Origin: Beroe forskalii
Lineage: Eukaryota > Ctenophora > Nuda > Beroida > Beroidae
Assembly: GCA_011033025.1 (NCBI GenBank)
Contig: WFMF01000002.1
Coordinates: 62,001-126,000 of the forward strand
Direction of reading: 5' to 3'
Length of the DNA stretch: 64,000 bases
Part shown: positions 1 through 11,399 of the stretch, piece by piece
Numbering within the stretch: the stretch's first letter is position 1
How the letters are laid out: each line of letters begins with the position of its first letter
Position numbers and translations under genes: made by a program
Notes under the pieces: generated by a model
Told to the model about the DNA's origin: nothing
Databases searched by the model: none
The model's input: only the letters and a program-made list of their open reading frames with translations

Positions 1-1
1 G

Positions 2-142
2 AAAGTGGCTAAACCCTTCCAGAATAAGCACCTGTACATGTGCAATGAGGCGTGGAGCGAGTACCAGAGTTGGGTGGAGGGCTCACTGCTGTCCACTGAG
101 GCAGCCATGAAGAAGTTCTTCAAGGACCTACAAGCTGAATGA
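2..142 (+). CDS. Flavin amine oxidase-like protein, C-terminal exon (partial)
   Basis: An open frame enters from the left edge and ends at TGA 140-142, giving 46 residues. The segment reads LYMCNEAWSEYQSWVEGSLL, which resembles the FAD-contacting C-terminus of flavin-containing amine oxidases and L-amino-acid oxidases (general form: hydrophobic strand, G-E-x, aromatic, then Q-G-W-V-E-G-A and a helix). Family members oxidise amines or amino acids with FAD. Here the usual glycine before the glutamate is asparagine, and the QGWVEG glycine is serine, so activity cannot be assumed. The rest of the gene lies outside the window. A lysine-rich helix and a normal stop suggest a complete natural C-terminus. 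The family call rests on one motif. Confidence 0.55.
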   Translation, partial: KVAKPFQNKHLYMCNEAWSEYQSWVEGSLLSTEAAMKKFFKDLQAE

Positions 143-323
143 AGAAGAAGGACTCATAAGATAGAGACTTATCGACGCAATCAATATCAGATACAATTCA
201 ATGATTCTCCAGCGAGAGTCAGACTGGCAGACAGAGATTTCGCACTATTTTTAAATGTATTTAGTAAGGGATGTATCTGCCCCAGGCTGTAATGCAGTGA
301 ATGTGATGCTGAATTTCTTTTGA

Positions 324-329
324 AATAAA
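324..329 (+). promoter_or_regulatory. Polyadenylation signal AATAAA
   Basis: A canonical AATAAA lies 182 bases after the stop codon of the amine oxidase-like exon, a reasonable distance for its 3' end. No cleavage site can be assigned. Confidence 0.45.
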
Positions 330-1140
330 TTGGATAACTTGATTAAGCATAGAAATTGGTCTTGACGGACGGTGCCTGAGCATGCAGCTGTATTCTCATG
401 ATAAATAATTATAGCGGTCAGCTGAGCATCGCAAAGGCATCGTCTTCGATAGGTCAATCAGTGTTTAAGTTTTAGTAGTGCGTAAAGACTAGATTGGATC
501 GAGCTCCGGTGCGTTCACCTGACTGCCATCTACCAATTGCATCTCAGGTTGCGCGTCAGGTGATCTGCGCCGGGGTTCGGACCAATTAGGTCCAGAGCAT
601 ACCCTGTTTTAAACACTGATTGGGAGGTCACGGTGGCCTGCCACTGATTACCCGACGACCATCCTAGATCGGCAGTTGATAAAATATACAAATTTGTCTT
701 GTCGTGGGTTCTCAGGGCTAGGCCCTTAGGGGCACTGTGACCTTTCATCTAAGTGTTCTCTGTCTCTATGGAAATGCAGTTCATAGTTAACTATTCCCGA
801 GAGTTCAAATTTGCCAGCATATAACTAAGCCACTTCTAGGCCTTTTTATGCTTATGTTACTTAAACTAGTTTTGCGGAGTTGCTAAACTATAAATTGCTA
901 AACTATAAATTAAAAGGGGCAAAGTCGAACTGGTACTGTATTTCCTGCAATGCGTGATACGTATATCTTGATCCCTGTATAATGTTCTGTAAATATTAAT
1001 TCATGACTACCCCGCCAGGTCGCCATAAATCTTATTCTATTCGTTCTAACCTAAGAATTTCTCTTGTCATTCGTGGGTCCTTATAAATTCACTAGTTTCA
1101 TCCTTTGGAATCTTAATTATACGATAAAGTAGACTTTCCA
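330..1140. other. Intergenic stretch, no supported gene
   Basis: No confident gene is visible. A minus-strand open frame of 72 codons (530-748) contains the short palindrome GGACCTAATTGGTCC but matches nothing recognised. The stretch may hold part of a 5' LTR for the gag-like ORF downstream, but no second LTR copy exists in the window to delimit it. Confidence 0.4.
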
Positions 1141-1161
1141 GCCATAGACACAACGTACAAC

Positions 1162-1179
1162 TGGTGCTGCGACCAGGAT
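1162..1179 (+). other. Possible retrotransposon primer-binding site
   Basis: TGGTGCTGCGACCAGGAT starts with TGG, as expected for a site complementary to a tRNA 3' CCA end. It sits about 120 bases before a Gag-like ORF. The tRNA was not identified and the preceding LTR end is not clean, so this is suggestive only. Confidence 0.3.
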
Positions 1180-1299
1180 CCAATTGTATATTTTCAGAAC
1201 CTGGGTCCTGGACGTGTCACCGTTTGTGCAACTCTCACCTTTGCTGCATTGCCTTTGTTGTGTTGAGACCCTTTCTAACTTTATTTCCTCGAGTCAAAC

Positions 1300-2201
1300 A
1301 TGGATGACACACTTGAAGCACTTGAAGCCCTGACACCTGAGCAGAGAGACGCCCTACGAGCCGCCCATGCCGCCGGAGTGAGAGCCGAAGTAGCTGATGC
1401 AGTCACCCAAGCCAGAGACGTGTTCCGAGCTGGAGTAGCAGGAAGTAGAAAACCGGAGATTTTTGATTCAAGTAAGGTAAGCATTCAACTTTTTATTGAG
1501 CCTTTCGAGCCTTTTAAAGATATCATGGGTCTAGAAGGTCGCCCTGCCATGAACGCGTTTATGACGTATCTTGACGTATCTTGATTGATAATGGCGCTTT
1601 AGAGCATGAGGGTTGGAATGAATTTAAACGTCACGTCATCCTCACGTTGGAGGAGCCCCAAGCCGCGGTGAAAGCCCGTTTTGAGTTGAAAAAAGCGTTC
1701 CAGCATGTAGACGAGACCGTTTCTGATTTTGGTGAACGATTGCGTCAGTTAGGAAAGCAGGGATACCCAGGCCCGGCCGAAAACCACGCCCGCGATTCTG
1801 CCTTGAAGGATGCGCTGTCTGCTGGGGTTTGTAGGGATGAACTTGCTGTCCACTTGATTAACATACGTGATGCCCCTGATACAGACTTCAACCTTCTGCT
1901 GAACGAGGCCATCAAGCGTGATTCGTCTTATAGAACCAGGGAGACCTTCAAGTCCAATGAACAGTTCAACGTTGCAGTTATGAAAGCGTCTGCTGATCCT
2001 TTGGGCTCTGATGAAGACCACGGCCAGCAATTCCCCCAGAGTTCATCTGCGCAGCCACAAGGTCCGCTCTATCCAGTCCAGTCCCTGGCTTACAACCATG
2101 CTATTGAACATCAGCTACAGGCAGAGAACTGCTATAGCCCCGATTATGCTCATCAAAGTCTCGGATTTGGCATAATCCACGATTTTTGCAAGTACACCTG
2201 A
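1300..2201 (+). mobile_element. Retrotransposon Gag-like ORF, frameshifted remnant
   Basis: Two overlapping frames (1300-1584 and 1581-2201) together encode about 300 residues. The N-terminal part is alanine and glutamate rich (DDTLEALEALTPEQRDALRA). The second part has the helical pattern of Ty3/gypsy-type Gag capsids: an FKRHV segment, a repeated E/K/R-rich helix, DFGERLRQLGKQ, then an ALSAGV-type helix. Gag packages the element RNA in cytoplasmic particles. A direct 10-bp duplication (TGACGTATCT twice, 1562-1581) lies at the frame break. No zinc knuckle, protease, reverse transcriptase or integrase follows: the frame ends in the palindromic GAATTC repeat. This is a truncated, non-functional copy. 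Confidence 0.6.
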
Positions 2202-2460
2202 ATTCGCCGCGAATTCGCCGCGAATTCAAGTGAATTCAGGTGAATTCAGGTGAATTCGCGGCGGAGTTCGCCAAAAAATTTTTTTGGCGGACTCCACCGG
2301 ACTCCGCCGGAGTCCGCCGCGAACTCCGGCGAATTCACTTGAATTCACCTGAATTCGCCGCGAATACACGTGTATTCGGTGTACTAGTTCGCCAATTTTC
2401 CAGTTCACCCAGGTGAACTGCCAGTTCGCGGCGAATTCGCGGCGAACTAGTTTGATTGAC
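2196..2460. repeat. GAATTC/GCGGCG palindromic repeat cluster
   Basis: Short units (GAATTCGCCGC, GAATTCAGGT and variants) repeat and then reappear as their reverse complement around an AAAAAATTTTTTT centre near 2273, forming an imperfect inverted repeat with arms of roughly 70-80 bases. EcoRI hexamers recur at high density. The cluster directly abuts the end of the Gag-like frame. Confidence 0.7.
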
Positions 2461-2941
2461 CTTATTATGAGAATTTTATGAGAATTATTGTAAGGCATTC
2501 AATTGAAATATCACAGATTTGCGGACATAATGAAGTCCATATGGTTCTTGAAGTTTATTTTGGTCCTTGGGACATTGATTGTAAAATATTTCATTGTGTT
2601 TGTGAAATTGTGATTATGTTAATTATTTATCAATGCCTAATCATTTTTCAATGATCATAATCTAATTAATAGATTAATACTGTCAGTCCTTTGGACATAA
2701 AAATTTTGTCTACCAACAAAATTTTACATTTGTGAGTAAGGATATGTTATATATCCAGTACCTATCGGACTTAACCATTCCTCTGCGCGGCTTTGCTGCG
2801 GCTTAGCAATCACTTTATTCGGGAATCACCTGATTCCATAACCCGGCATCATCGCCATAACAACGGTAGTGTTTAAAGTCCAGTCACAGCAATATTCCAC
2901 TCGAGGCAATATAGCCATAACATCATGATCACGTGACCTAG
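2461..2941. other. AT-rich spacer, no gene
   Basis: Only AT-rich sequence, including a small stem near 2699-2727 (AAAATTTTGT paired with ACAAAATTTT). Nothing coding was recognised. Confidence 0.4.
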
Positions 2942-3409
2942 GTGCGCGGTAATGTTTATATACTTAGTATTGTAACTTTGTACTACCTTTCCAACTTCCA
3001 AACTAAACCTCCTTTCCTACTTCCACAATCTAAACTCCTTTCCAAACTACATCTACTTTCTGTCTCCAATAAAGATCATGGCACCCACAACATCGTGACC
3101 TATCTTAGGCACTCCATCCCGGGGGGATGTGGTAGACTCATATCTACCACGATTCTCCCTCATCTCCTATTCTCTTCCACTCACTTAGAAGACAGGGACT
3201 CTACACTGGATGACACCGGTGTAAGGTCACCTATGGACGTGGTCATCCCCAGCTCCCCCAGCCCCATTCCGGAGCTCCCCACCTCCAGCAGGTCACCGTG
3301 GAGGCGAACTCCCAGCCCCTCCCGCCACACCACTAGAGGGTACAGCAGTTCCAGAGAACTGCTGTACCCATTTGACCCAGTTCATGTGATTCTATAGTAA
3401 TAACATACT

Positions 3410-4325
3410 GGACATACTCAAAACCGAACATGACAGGGAATCTGAAAGGTTGGAAAAGCAGATCTCCAACCACTGGTTAAAAGCCCAGGAGCTCGTCTGG
3501 TCTTTAGAGAGCGTAAGACGACCTCCTATAACAAGGAGGCCCAAAAGCTCAAAAACAGGTTGAGCAAGAGGAGGCTAGCTGAGCGAAGATCAGTTCGCCT
3601 CCCGTTGGGATGAGAACCGGGTGGTTGGGGGACGACGCGGGCTGGAGCGAATGCGGTCGAGGATCGCCGGGCACAACGCCAGCAACAGTACGTCCGGCGG
3701 CCCTCACCAGCCTGCTGCAGGCTATGAGAAACGCAAGGTGGATAGGCTCGAAGAGATCGACTGGCAGTTAGATGATCTCCGAAAGCCTCCCAATACAGGG
3801 AGAGGAATCCACCTTGAGTCCATTGTCGACTGGGACCCATCAGCTCTTCGGGATCCCATTCCACCGACTGATCCCGAATACATGGGGTCACAGTCGGCTT
3901 GGGCTGACGAAGGTCAACATTTTGAGGCCGCCTCAATACCGAGGCGGACTGCTTTCAAGACTCTCCAGGAGTCCATCAGAGACGCAGTGTCTGAAGAATT
4001 GGATGTCCGCATCTCATCCTGGGATGAGTATGAGACAGTGTTGACCCGACTCCGTCTCAGAATGGTGGCTGCTGGCATGACAGTTGCAGCTTTCCTCGCA
4101 ACTGACTCTACCACAGAGAGCAGTGGGCACTGGAGGAAGATGTGTGGTGATGGTTCCCAAAACAGGGAACCACCCACAGCATCGAAGAAGAGTAAACTCT
4201 TTTACTACGCAAAACTGCGCATGTCTGAGTTTACTCGGGGTGTGGATTACCACATCGCCAACTGCCGACAACTATTCATCAAACAGAGCCTGAGGGAGAG
4301 CATCGGAATACTGAATAGCATCTGA
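3410..4325 (+). pseudogene. Unidentified frameshifted ORF, possibly a retroelement ORF1
   Basis: The clearest frame (3621-4325, 234 codons, ending at TGA) is charged, with a helix-like run (KVDRLEEIDWQLDDLRK), a middle part rich in acidic residues and a C-terminus ending IGILNSI. In front of it (3425-3600) two other frames look coding in turn: one reads RESERLEKQISNHWL, the next KEAQKLKNRLSKRRLAERR. The coding signal therefore seems to jump frame at least twice. The coiled-coil-like N-terminus and lack of introns suggest a decayed mobile-element structural protein, but no family was recognised. The proline-rich frame at 2942-3397 just upstream could be its continuation or chance. Confidence 0.35.
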
Positions 4326-4451
4326 AGAACTCCATCACCTCCTAGGCAGGCTCCAGTGGCTCCACAACCTCGACACTCCAGTGGCCAGGACTGTGTTCCC
4401 CAGGAACAACTGAACACCAAGTTGTTCTGTAAGCGTAATCAAATGATTATC

Positions 4452-4702
4452 CAGTTGCTTTACACTTCAAACTGTGTTTTTTAACACAAACTTACTGATT
4501 AACTGACAACACTGTTACATCAGGCGCTTAGAGTGAATAGCAGCTGATAACACAGTTGTGACACTCTACGTGCAAAGCATAGTGATCAACTGCTAACCCA
4601 GTTGCTTTACATTACAAATTGTGTTTTTAACACATATAAACTGCTTAACTGATTGCACAGTTAAACGGTCAAAACTATGGCTGCAACAGATAACACAGTT
4701 GA
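4452..4702. repeat. Imperfect tandem duplication, unit about 145 bp
   Basis: CAGTTGCTTTACA, a GTGTTTTTAACACA-type stem, a run of CTTACTGATTAACTG-like sequence and GATAACACAGTTG occur in the same order twice (about 4452-4560 and 4600-4702). The copies are clearly diverged. Confidence 0.5.
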
Positions 4703-4875
4703 CGTCATGCAACCTCTTTTGTCACCATGTATTCTGTGAATACCCACATTATAATGTCATTCCTAAAAGCTTTAATTACTTGTTTGCTCCTATACCGTTG
4801 TTTCCTTTGTCCACCTTCTTGATTCAAATGAAAACAATCTTTTTGGATTACCACAAAAAAGGGAAATAAAGTAAT

Positions 4876-4935
4876 ACCGTGCATATTACCATGCATATTA
4901 CAATGCATAGTACCATGCATAATACCATGCACACG
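4876..4935. repeat. 12-bp tandem repeat (ATGCATATTACC)
   Basis: About five copies of a 12-bp unit related to ATGCATATTACC, with one or two substitutions per copy. Each unit contains the palindrome ATGCAT or a variant. Confidence 0.75.
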
Positions 4936-5013
4936 GTAGCCGTAGAGAGCATAACAGCTCTTGACAATCTTCCCCGGGAACAGTACTCAACATTAATATA
5001 AAGTTATTTTTCA

Positions 5014-5390
5014 GGCTGCCGTACACCAGCTTACATCAGGGTGGTTGTCATTGATATGTCAGTTGTAAAGTTTAGAGCATCAGCGTCAGCTGACAGTCCT
5101 CTGTGTATGAACACAAGAAGACTAGAGGAGGAGCCAGCGCTGCCAAGAAGGTGCAAGGTGATCTGTTCAAAAACATCAACACAACACCTGGCGTCCTGGC
5201 TTAACTGCTGCTCCAGCAGCTCCAGCTCAGACAAATGGATTCGGGGCAAGTAACGGCTTCGGTCACAGTAATGGATCCACTTCATTAGGTGGAGGTGACG
5301 GGTTATTATATAGCTTGTTATTAATAGTGCGTTCGGAAAAGATTGTCACTTGCAATTTTCTGGAGAAACGGCTGCCGGTAATGACTTTTT
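5014..5390 (+). other. Possible decayed exon (low confidence)
   Basis: A TTTTTCAG acceptor-like sequence precedes 5015. Several frames then look protein-like in succession: one contains EPALPRRCKVICSKTS, a second KKTRGGASAAKKVQGDLF, a third AAPAQTNGFGASNGFGHSNG. Each is interrupted. This could be a broken coding region or chance composition; no family was recognised. Confidence 0.15.
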
Positions 5391-5449
5391 GATGTGATAT
5401 TAGTTTTTTTTTCAGACATTTTTGGATTAAGATAATCGGGTTTTGCTCG

Positions 5450-5570
5450 ACGGACGTTGCCCCGTCTATTTCTTCTGACTGGATGGTTGCAAAGTGACGT
5501 CCAAATGTGGAACGTTGCGCCGCGCGCGTGGGTAGGGTAACATCCTACGAGTACGAGGTTTTACCGATAA
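5450..5570. repeat. Dispersed transposon fragment (family also at 22.6 and 39 kb)
   Basis: CGACGGACGTTGCCCCGTCT, then ATTTCTTCTG, a CCAAATGTGG segment, GCCGCGCGCG and GGGTAACATC match in inverted order the sequence at about 39.0-39.19 kb. Shorter parts match 22.59-22.78 kb. It appears to be a terminal fragment of a non-autonomous element. Confidence 0.55.
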
Positions 5571-6589
5571 CTAACTTTTCTTAGCCCATTCTACGGCAGA
5601 TTCAAATTTCTAATTTTTTGCTCCAATGTACGAAACTGACACAAATTTTGTTGTCGAAGAAAACACGCTATCAACGGACCCAGGAAGTGTGAGATAATCA
5701 AAATGAGGCTGTTGCAGCACACGTGGATGCTTACTGGAACAAATGAACCGTTTTTCGTCGAGTTGAAATAATCTTAAGGGGGTGCTTTGACCTCAAAAAG
5801 GATATGTTCCAGATAGGGCAATTGCAACTTTTGCTCTGGCAATTGCCCAGAAAGATAACATTTGAATACCTTGATAAATTCGGTTATCGTGTTAAGCTAT
5901 TAGTTCAGACCCTTCCGTACACGGGACAACCATTTTTAACTTCAGAAACGTGTGTGCAAGATGTGCACTGCATTATCGGTTACTGAACTGTTAAATTTAG
6001 CTCTAATCTAATTTAGCTCTAAATGTTACATTTAGCACTAATCTTTATCAATCATACAGGGTTGAATTGTACAGAAATTTGCCCCGAATGTCAACCAATC
6101 ATCCTATTCTTTATTTTTGGACCTGAACGCCCTGAATATGTCCTGAACAGTAAAATAGGACCATAAAAACATGGCCTAGAAGATGTAGAATTCGCCATAC
6201 AGCGGAGCACCTGAAAACAATAAAAAAAAATAGCTAGATGACCCACTCAAAAATCTGCAATTCAGTCTGGTAGAGACCCTTGTACTCGAATATGTCGATA
6301 TTTTGACATATTTGGTCATATTGGTCATTTTATGCCTGTATAGTGACTATCATTTCCGAACGCCCTAATATATAGTTTTCTTTATTGCGGGACAACCTTT
6401 ATAAGGCTGCACCGCGTCCATTCCTGAGTTATTCTATTTATCGTTTCTCGTGAAACGGTCTTTTACTTGGCTTAGCCACGATACCATAGCATATGTGTCC
6501 AGAAAAGCGAATCTCGTTCGGATTTTTGCCTTTCTTTCAATTTCTTATTTGGAAATTTGACTGGGAATCTAACTCCCATATTCTCCTTT

Positions 6590-7560
6590 CCTCTGGAGAG
6601 AGGTTACTATCTTACTATAGCAACCAACTTCCTGGGAGTTTGGATCTAGGTTACTAAGCAACCAACTTCCTGGGAGTTTAGAGAGGTAATGAGGTTACTA
6701 TAGCAACTTATTTACTGGGAGTTTAGAGAGGTTACTATAGCAACCAACTCCTTGGGTGGTCAGAGAGGTAACTATAGCAACCAACTTTCTGCGAGTTTAT
6801 AAAGGTTACTACAGCAACTTATTTACTGGGAGTTTAGAGAGGTTACTATAGCAACTAACTAACTGGGAGTTTAAGAGGTTACTATAGCAACCAACTTCCT
6901 GGGAGTTTAGAGAGGTAACTATAGCAACCAACTTTCTGCGAGTTTAGAGAGGTTACTAAGCAACCAACTTCCTGGGAGTTTAGAGAGGTAACTTTAGCAA
7001 CTTGAACTAACTCACTGGGAGTTTAGAGAGGTTACTAAGAAACTAACTCATAGGGAGATAAGAGAGGTAACTATAGCAACCAACTTCCTGAGAGTTAGAG
7101 AGGTTACTAAGCAACCAACTTCCTGGGAGTTTAGAGAGGTTACTAAGCAACCAACTTCCTGGGAGTTTAGAGAGGTAACTATAGCAACCAACTTCCTGGG
7201 AGTTTAGAGAGGTAACTATAGCAACCAACTTCCTGGGACTTTAGAGAGGCAACTACAGCAACCAACTCCTTGGGAGGACGGGAGGTCAGAGAGGTTACTA
7301 AGCAACCAACTTCCTGGGAGTTTAGAGAGGTTACTAAAGCATCATGAACTAACTCATTGGGAGTTTAGAGAGGTTACTATAGCAACTAACTCATAGGGAC
7401 CAACTTTCTGGGAGTTTAGAGAGGTAATGAGGTTACTATAGCAACTTATTTACTGGGAGTTTAGAGAGGTTACTATAGCAACCAACTCCTTGGGTGGTCA
7501 GAGAGGTAACTATAGCAACCAACTTCCTGGGAGTTAAGAGAGGTTACTAAAGCAACCAAA
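6590..7560. repeat. 37-38 bp minisatellite, array 1
   Basis: About 25 copies of a unit that can be split as GAGAGGTTACTATAGCAACC plus AACTTCCTGGGAGTTTA, with variants such as CTTATTTACTGGG and CTCCTTGGGTGG. The array lies about 280 bases downstream (gene sense) of the GPCR stop codon. Frames running through it are products of the repeat, not genes. Confidence 0.92.
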
Positions 7561-7839
7561 GTCCTTGGTGAATTTTCCTGTTTTCAGAGTTTTTCTCAAG
7601 AAACAGTAGACAATTAATTAAACTGTACACTTGTCACAAAAAATTGAAGTGTTAAAATAGCACAGTCTTGCAAATAATTCAAATCCCCAGTTTATGAAAT
7701 CCATCATTTAAAAGCTCATTCAACATTAAATTCAAACAGTTCGCGGCATCTCTTGTCCCATTTCGTATCTTGCCCCAGTTAGGGATCATAGATACAACCA
7801 TTTCTTGTCCATAGCATTTCCAATGATCTCCCCATTCTC

Positions 7840-10800
7840 CTAACTGTGTATTTCCACAATGTGATTATTTTCATGTCCTTCGATGATGTGAATGCTGATA
7901 TTAACATCATCACTTCTTTCTGGAACTAACCTTTTGCGGATCCCTGACACCACCACAGCCTTCGCCTTTATAAACCCATGCCACAGCTTGCTTATCACTC
8001 CACTGATGCATTTCTTGATGGTTGGATTCAGTAACATCGGATTTATCACTGAATTCATTGGATTAAGCACCAATGAGAACACAGAGTACCATTTAGTGGC
8101 ATCCAGAACTTCACTCGAATGTAAGATGCAGATTGTAATGAAAGGGATCCAGCTGGTGAAATCCGTGAGAATGATGGTAGCTGCGGTTCTCTGCACTTTG
8201 TGGCCTCTTTTCTCGAATGATCTGGCTGTAGCCTCATCTGCCACAGCTATGGAGCTCCCCGAAGTCACCTTGGCAATGACAATGTAAGCTGCAGAAATTA
8301 TGACGAAACACACTATTTGGATGATATGGGAAACCCAAACATACGCATATTGGGGATCCTCTTTCCTTACCAGATACTTGAAAGTACAGACCGGGTCATT
8401 GCTGTAGAACTGCACTTTCTTGTTGAGAAGCGCCGAGTTGTCTTGAGAAAACATGCTCCCAAGTAGTTGTCTGATCAACTTCCAACTTAGGGCCTTGTTA
8501 GATCTGAGCCGTCCATAGTATGCCTCTAAGATGGAAATGTGGCTTTTCTTGCCAGGGGCACCAAGGAATAAGGGAATATCAGATCCGTGATAGAGCCCAT
8601 TCACGAAGTAATCTTCAAAATGCCCAACTAAAGGCACCAGAGAACTGGCCAAAGCGAAAGAAACAATGCAACCTGTTACGAGACAAACTTTCACCCCTCC
8701 CTTCCGTGAAACTGGCTGAGGAATGCCTAAAGTCCTGGAAATACTGGTAACTCTGAAGAGACTCAGGGCTGTCATAGAGAGCACAGACATCATGATACCC
8801 ACTGAATTGAGAACCCCGACTAGGGAGCAAGAGGTGCTTGTCAACCATTCCATCTGCATTTCGCAGTACGATGAGCCGTAGTAAGCGTTGAAGACTGAGA
8901 TCGTGAAGACGAAAATGCCGACCAACAAATCCCCGAAGTTGATCATGACTAAGAGTGAGCTGTTTGCCAGAGATTCGTTAGTTTTGCTCTTCCAGGCGGA
9001 TTTTACAGAATTTGGGAGCGTGGCCAAGTTTAGAACCACTGCCATAACCCCTATCATCAAACCTGATACCGCCACAGTCATACTCGCTATAATCCCTTTA
9101 TTCGACACACAATCGTCATTGCATTCATCAGAATAGTCGAGGCAGTCGATTGATTTGTCACATACCTTTGGCAGCGGAATGATATCATTATTCCCATGAC
9201 AACGGAAGTGATTTTTACAGTTTTGTTCGTCCGTTCCATCTCCACAATCATCGACTAAGTTACAGACCTTGGTGTAGTCCACACATGCTCCATTGTCACA
9301 GGGGAAGATATCGTTATGATAAGTCCCATCCATTTTGTTCTTTATAAGGAATGTCAGTTGGTTTTCACTCGTGATGCTGTGGACCCGGTCTTTATACAGA
9401 TGTCGACAGGAGTCAAAAGTCACCTGTTTATCAAGGATACATGATGAGGATCGACACAGGTTCAGACAACTCAGATAAACATAGCCAGCCCCATAGACAT
9501 GTCGACAGTCGGCATTCCAATGTGGACTTTGAGGTACAGAGAGTCGAACAAAGCCTGTCTTTCCAAAGGCTTGGTTTCCTGGAAAGGAGAACTCGATTGA
9601 AGAGCACTCCCCTTGGATGAACATTTCAAGTTCCTCTAGTCCCTTCAGACAATGAAGGACATTCAATTCGTCACGAGACTGCTCCGGAGAATCGAAAATG
9701 CTGTAAAAGTTACGAGATTCCCCGCACACTTCATTCTCGTTTCCACACGAGTCAATCCCGTCACACAGCTCTGGAAACTCAATGAATCCTGCAGTGCAGA
9801 GATAAACCTCGGAACACCGATCAGCAGAACTTACAGAGGCGTACCGCTGGGTGTTACCAGAACCACACTTGGGCCACGCCCCTTTCTCGTCTTCTCCATC
9901 AGTGCAATCCATGAGTCCATCCTTAATCCAGGCGAATGGAACACCAACGTATCTACCTGGGGGACCTACCTTCCGACTACACTGCTGGTAGGTTATATCC
10001 GAGCATAGCCTCTCGTCCATCCCATCAGCACAATCCTGGATCCCGTCACAAAACCTGTGTTTGTGGATGTAGCAACTGAAGGACAGCTCCAAACACGCAG
10101 TGTCCAGTCCATCGTCACACAAACTCTCCCGATCTCTGATCCCAGGGTTGCAGACAATCTGATCAGCTACCGATGACACATGACTGTCTATTTCGCAAAA
10201 CAAGCCAACACGTGCAGGGTCACTGCAGTTCGTCTGTTCCCTGTAGCCAAGACAAAGTGGCATGTAGTCAAAATCCCAGAAATTCACCCTGGCAATAGGG
10301 CCACATCGTGAGAAGTTGTACAGGGCAATGCTTCCAACACCCTCGTAAGAACTGTCGCAATACCCTGTAATGTTGCCATTCAAGCATAAATCCTCTTCCT
10401 TGCCATCAATACAGCTGTAGCCACTAATTCTCGTTCTATTGCATCGTAGTAACTGTGGCTCGACTATTTGCATGGAATTAGCATCACAAACCAGACCGTA
10501 CATGAAGCCATTGCACTGCATTTCTGTGTCTAGATCAGGCTCTAAAGACGTGGGGCTGTCCGTTATGATGCCATCGCACTTGAGTTTGCCGACCTTGCAA
10601 CCAGCTTCCATCTTACCTATATCAACATTGGGACACGTTGCATGGTCGCTATTTGGCAGTGTTGTAATGCCTGGACCCATGCAGATCTTACTATCGAGAT
10701 CGTTTACCATTTGATAGTTGTTGCCTGACCCACAGAGGTGACCACAGGGCGTGGCCGATTGCTCAAATTGGGTAAATCTGCTCATTCCACAGGCCTGGTA

Positions 10801-10979
10801 AACCACAGGGTCGTAAGGACATAGCTCAGTTACTGCAATATGTCGCATGCGACCCACTTTATCCCGAAAAATGGTGTAATTTGTGTTTGATCTGTAGCAT
10901 TTAAGGTATTCTTCACCACTTTGTGTATTGTAACACACTCTTTTCATGAAACCATTGTAATCACGAATAGAGCAATTCT
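7840..10979 (-). CDS. LDLa-domain G-protein-coupled receptor (GRL101/LGR-like), main exon, copy 1
   Basis: One large exon encodes about 1045 residues. Counting from the first in-frame Met at 10947, a cysteine-rich ectodomain (1-615) contains LDL-receptor class A modules with CDG..DC.DG.DE signatures near 285-315, 323-361 and 384-408, then 550-577 and 583-609. Seven hydrophobic helices follow: about 618-644, 662-685, 707-734, 751-774, 869-894, 919-943 and 952-975. TM6 carries TDFTSWIPF, like the TDF.CWIP of LGR and relaxin-type receptors. The DRY site is LFR, NPxxY is NPMLL (969-973), and loop 2 is unusually long (about 95 residues). LDLa plus this 7TM type is known from relaxin receptors and mollusc GRL101; no leucine-rich repeats are seen. 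The Met is probably internal: a TTTTCAG acceptor at 10980-10987 keeps the frame open, so an upstream exon should carry the signal peptide. The ligand is unknown. Confidence 0.88.
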
Positions 10980-11102
10980 CTGAAAAGTGAAAAGTCTAAG
11001 GTATTCCTTAATTATAAATTTTTTAAATTAAATGCTCTTCTCAAGCTTAAAAAACATGATTGCACATTTTACTTGTGAGATGATTCTAAACGTTAGTGAA
11101 AT

Positions 11103-11399
11103 CAGGCCCGTAGACAGGGGGAGGGCCGTAGGGGCTGCGGACCCCTCGGAAAAATGGAAACCGTCCAAAATCTTGCTTCAATTTTAACGAACATAGTAAT
11201 AGTTGTGTCAAGGGGATACTATGATATCTTTTATGTGTGAAAACCAATGCACGAATGATCAACTTGATAAATTTCGAATCCAAAAACAGTGCAGAACACC
11301 CTTTTTTTCAAAATTTTCCAGGGGCTGCGCCCCAAACCCCTGTTGTAGCTTGCTCACTGTGAAGAGCCCTACCCGAAAAAAATCCTGGCTACGGGCCCG
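11103..11399. mobile_element. hAT-type MITE with 8-bp target duplication
   Basis: The ends CAGGCCCGTAGACAGG and (reverse complement of the right end) CGGGCCCGTAGCCAGG are inverted repeats. The element is flanked on both sides by AGTGAAAT (11095-11102 and 11400-11407), an 8-bp target duplication typical of hAT transposons. It is 297 bp long with no transposase. Its GGGGCTGCGCCCC core is shared with the larger hAT element at 46982-48019. Confidence 0.85.

Larger units (their letters stand above)
5904..10980. repeat. Segmental duplication, copy 1
   Basis: From TTCAGACCCTTCCGTACACG onward this sequence matches 59741 to the window end in the same orientation: leader, minisatellite, the GPCR 3' UTR and the GPCR coding region. 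Position 9016 corresponds to 64000, so the second copy continues beyond the window. Coding regions differ by only a few bases per kilobase, while the two minisatellites differ in unit order. Copy 2 carries two extra insertions (61284-62066 and 62278-62660). Confidence 0.9.

Noticed and set aside
530-748. 72-codon minus-strand frame with a protein-like look (DKTNLYILSTADLGWSSGNQ).
   Set aside because: Stop codons close on both sides, no homology recognised and no splice context; too weak to call a gene.
2942-3397. 151-codon proline/serine-rich frame as an independent gene.
   Set aside because: Low-complexity composition, no splice or promoter context, and the neighbouring sequence shows several broken frames. 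At best it is part of the decayed ORF downstream.
7892-10714. Several plus-strand frames inside the GPCR gene.
   Set aside because: They are antisense shadows of the receptor coding sequence, repeated at the same relative place in copy 2.
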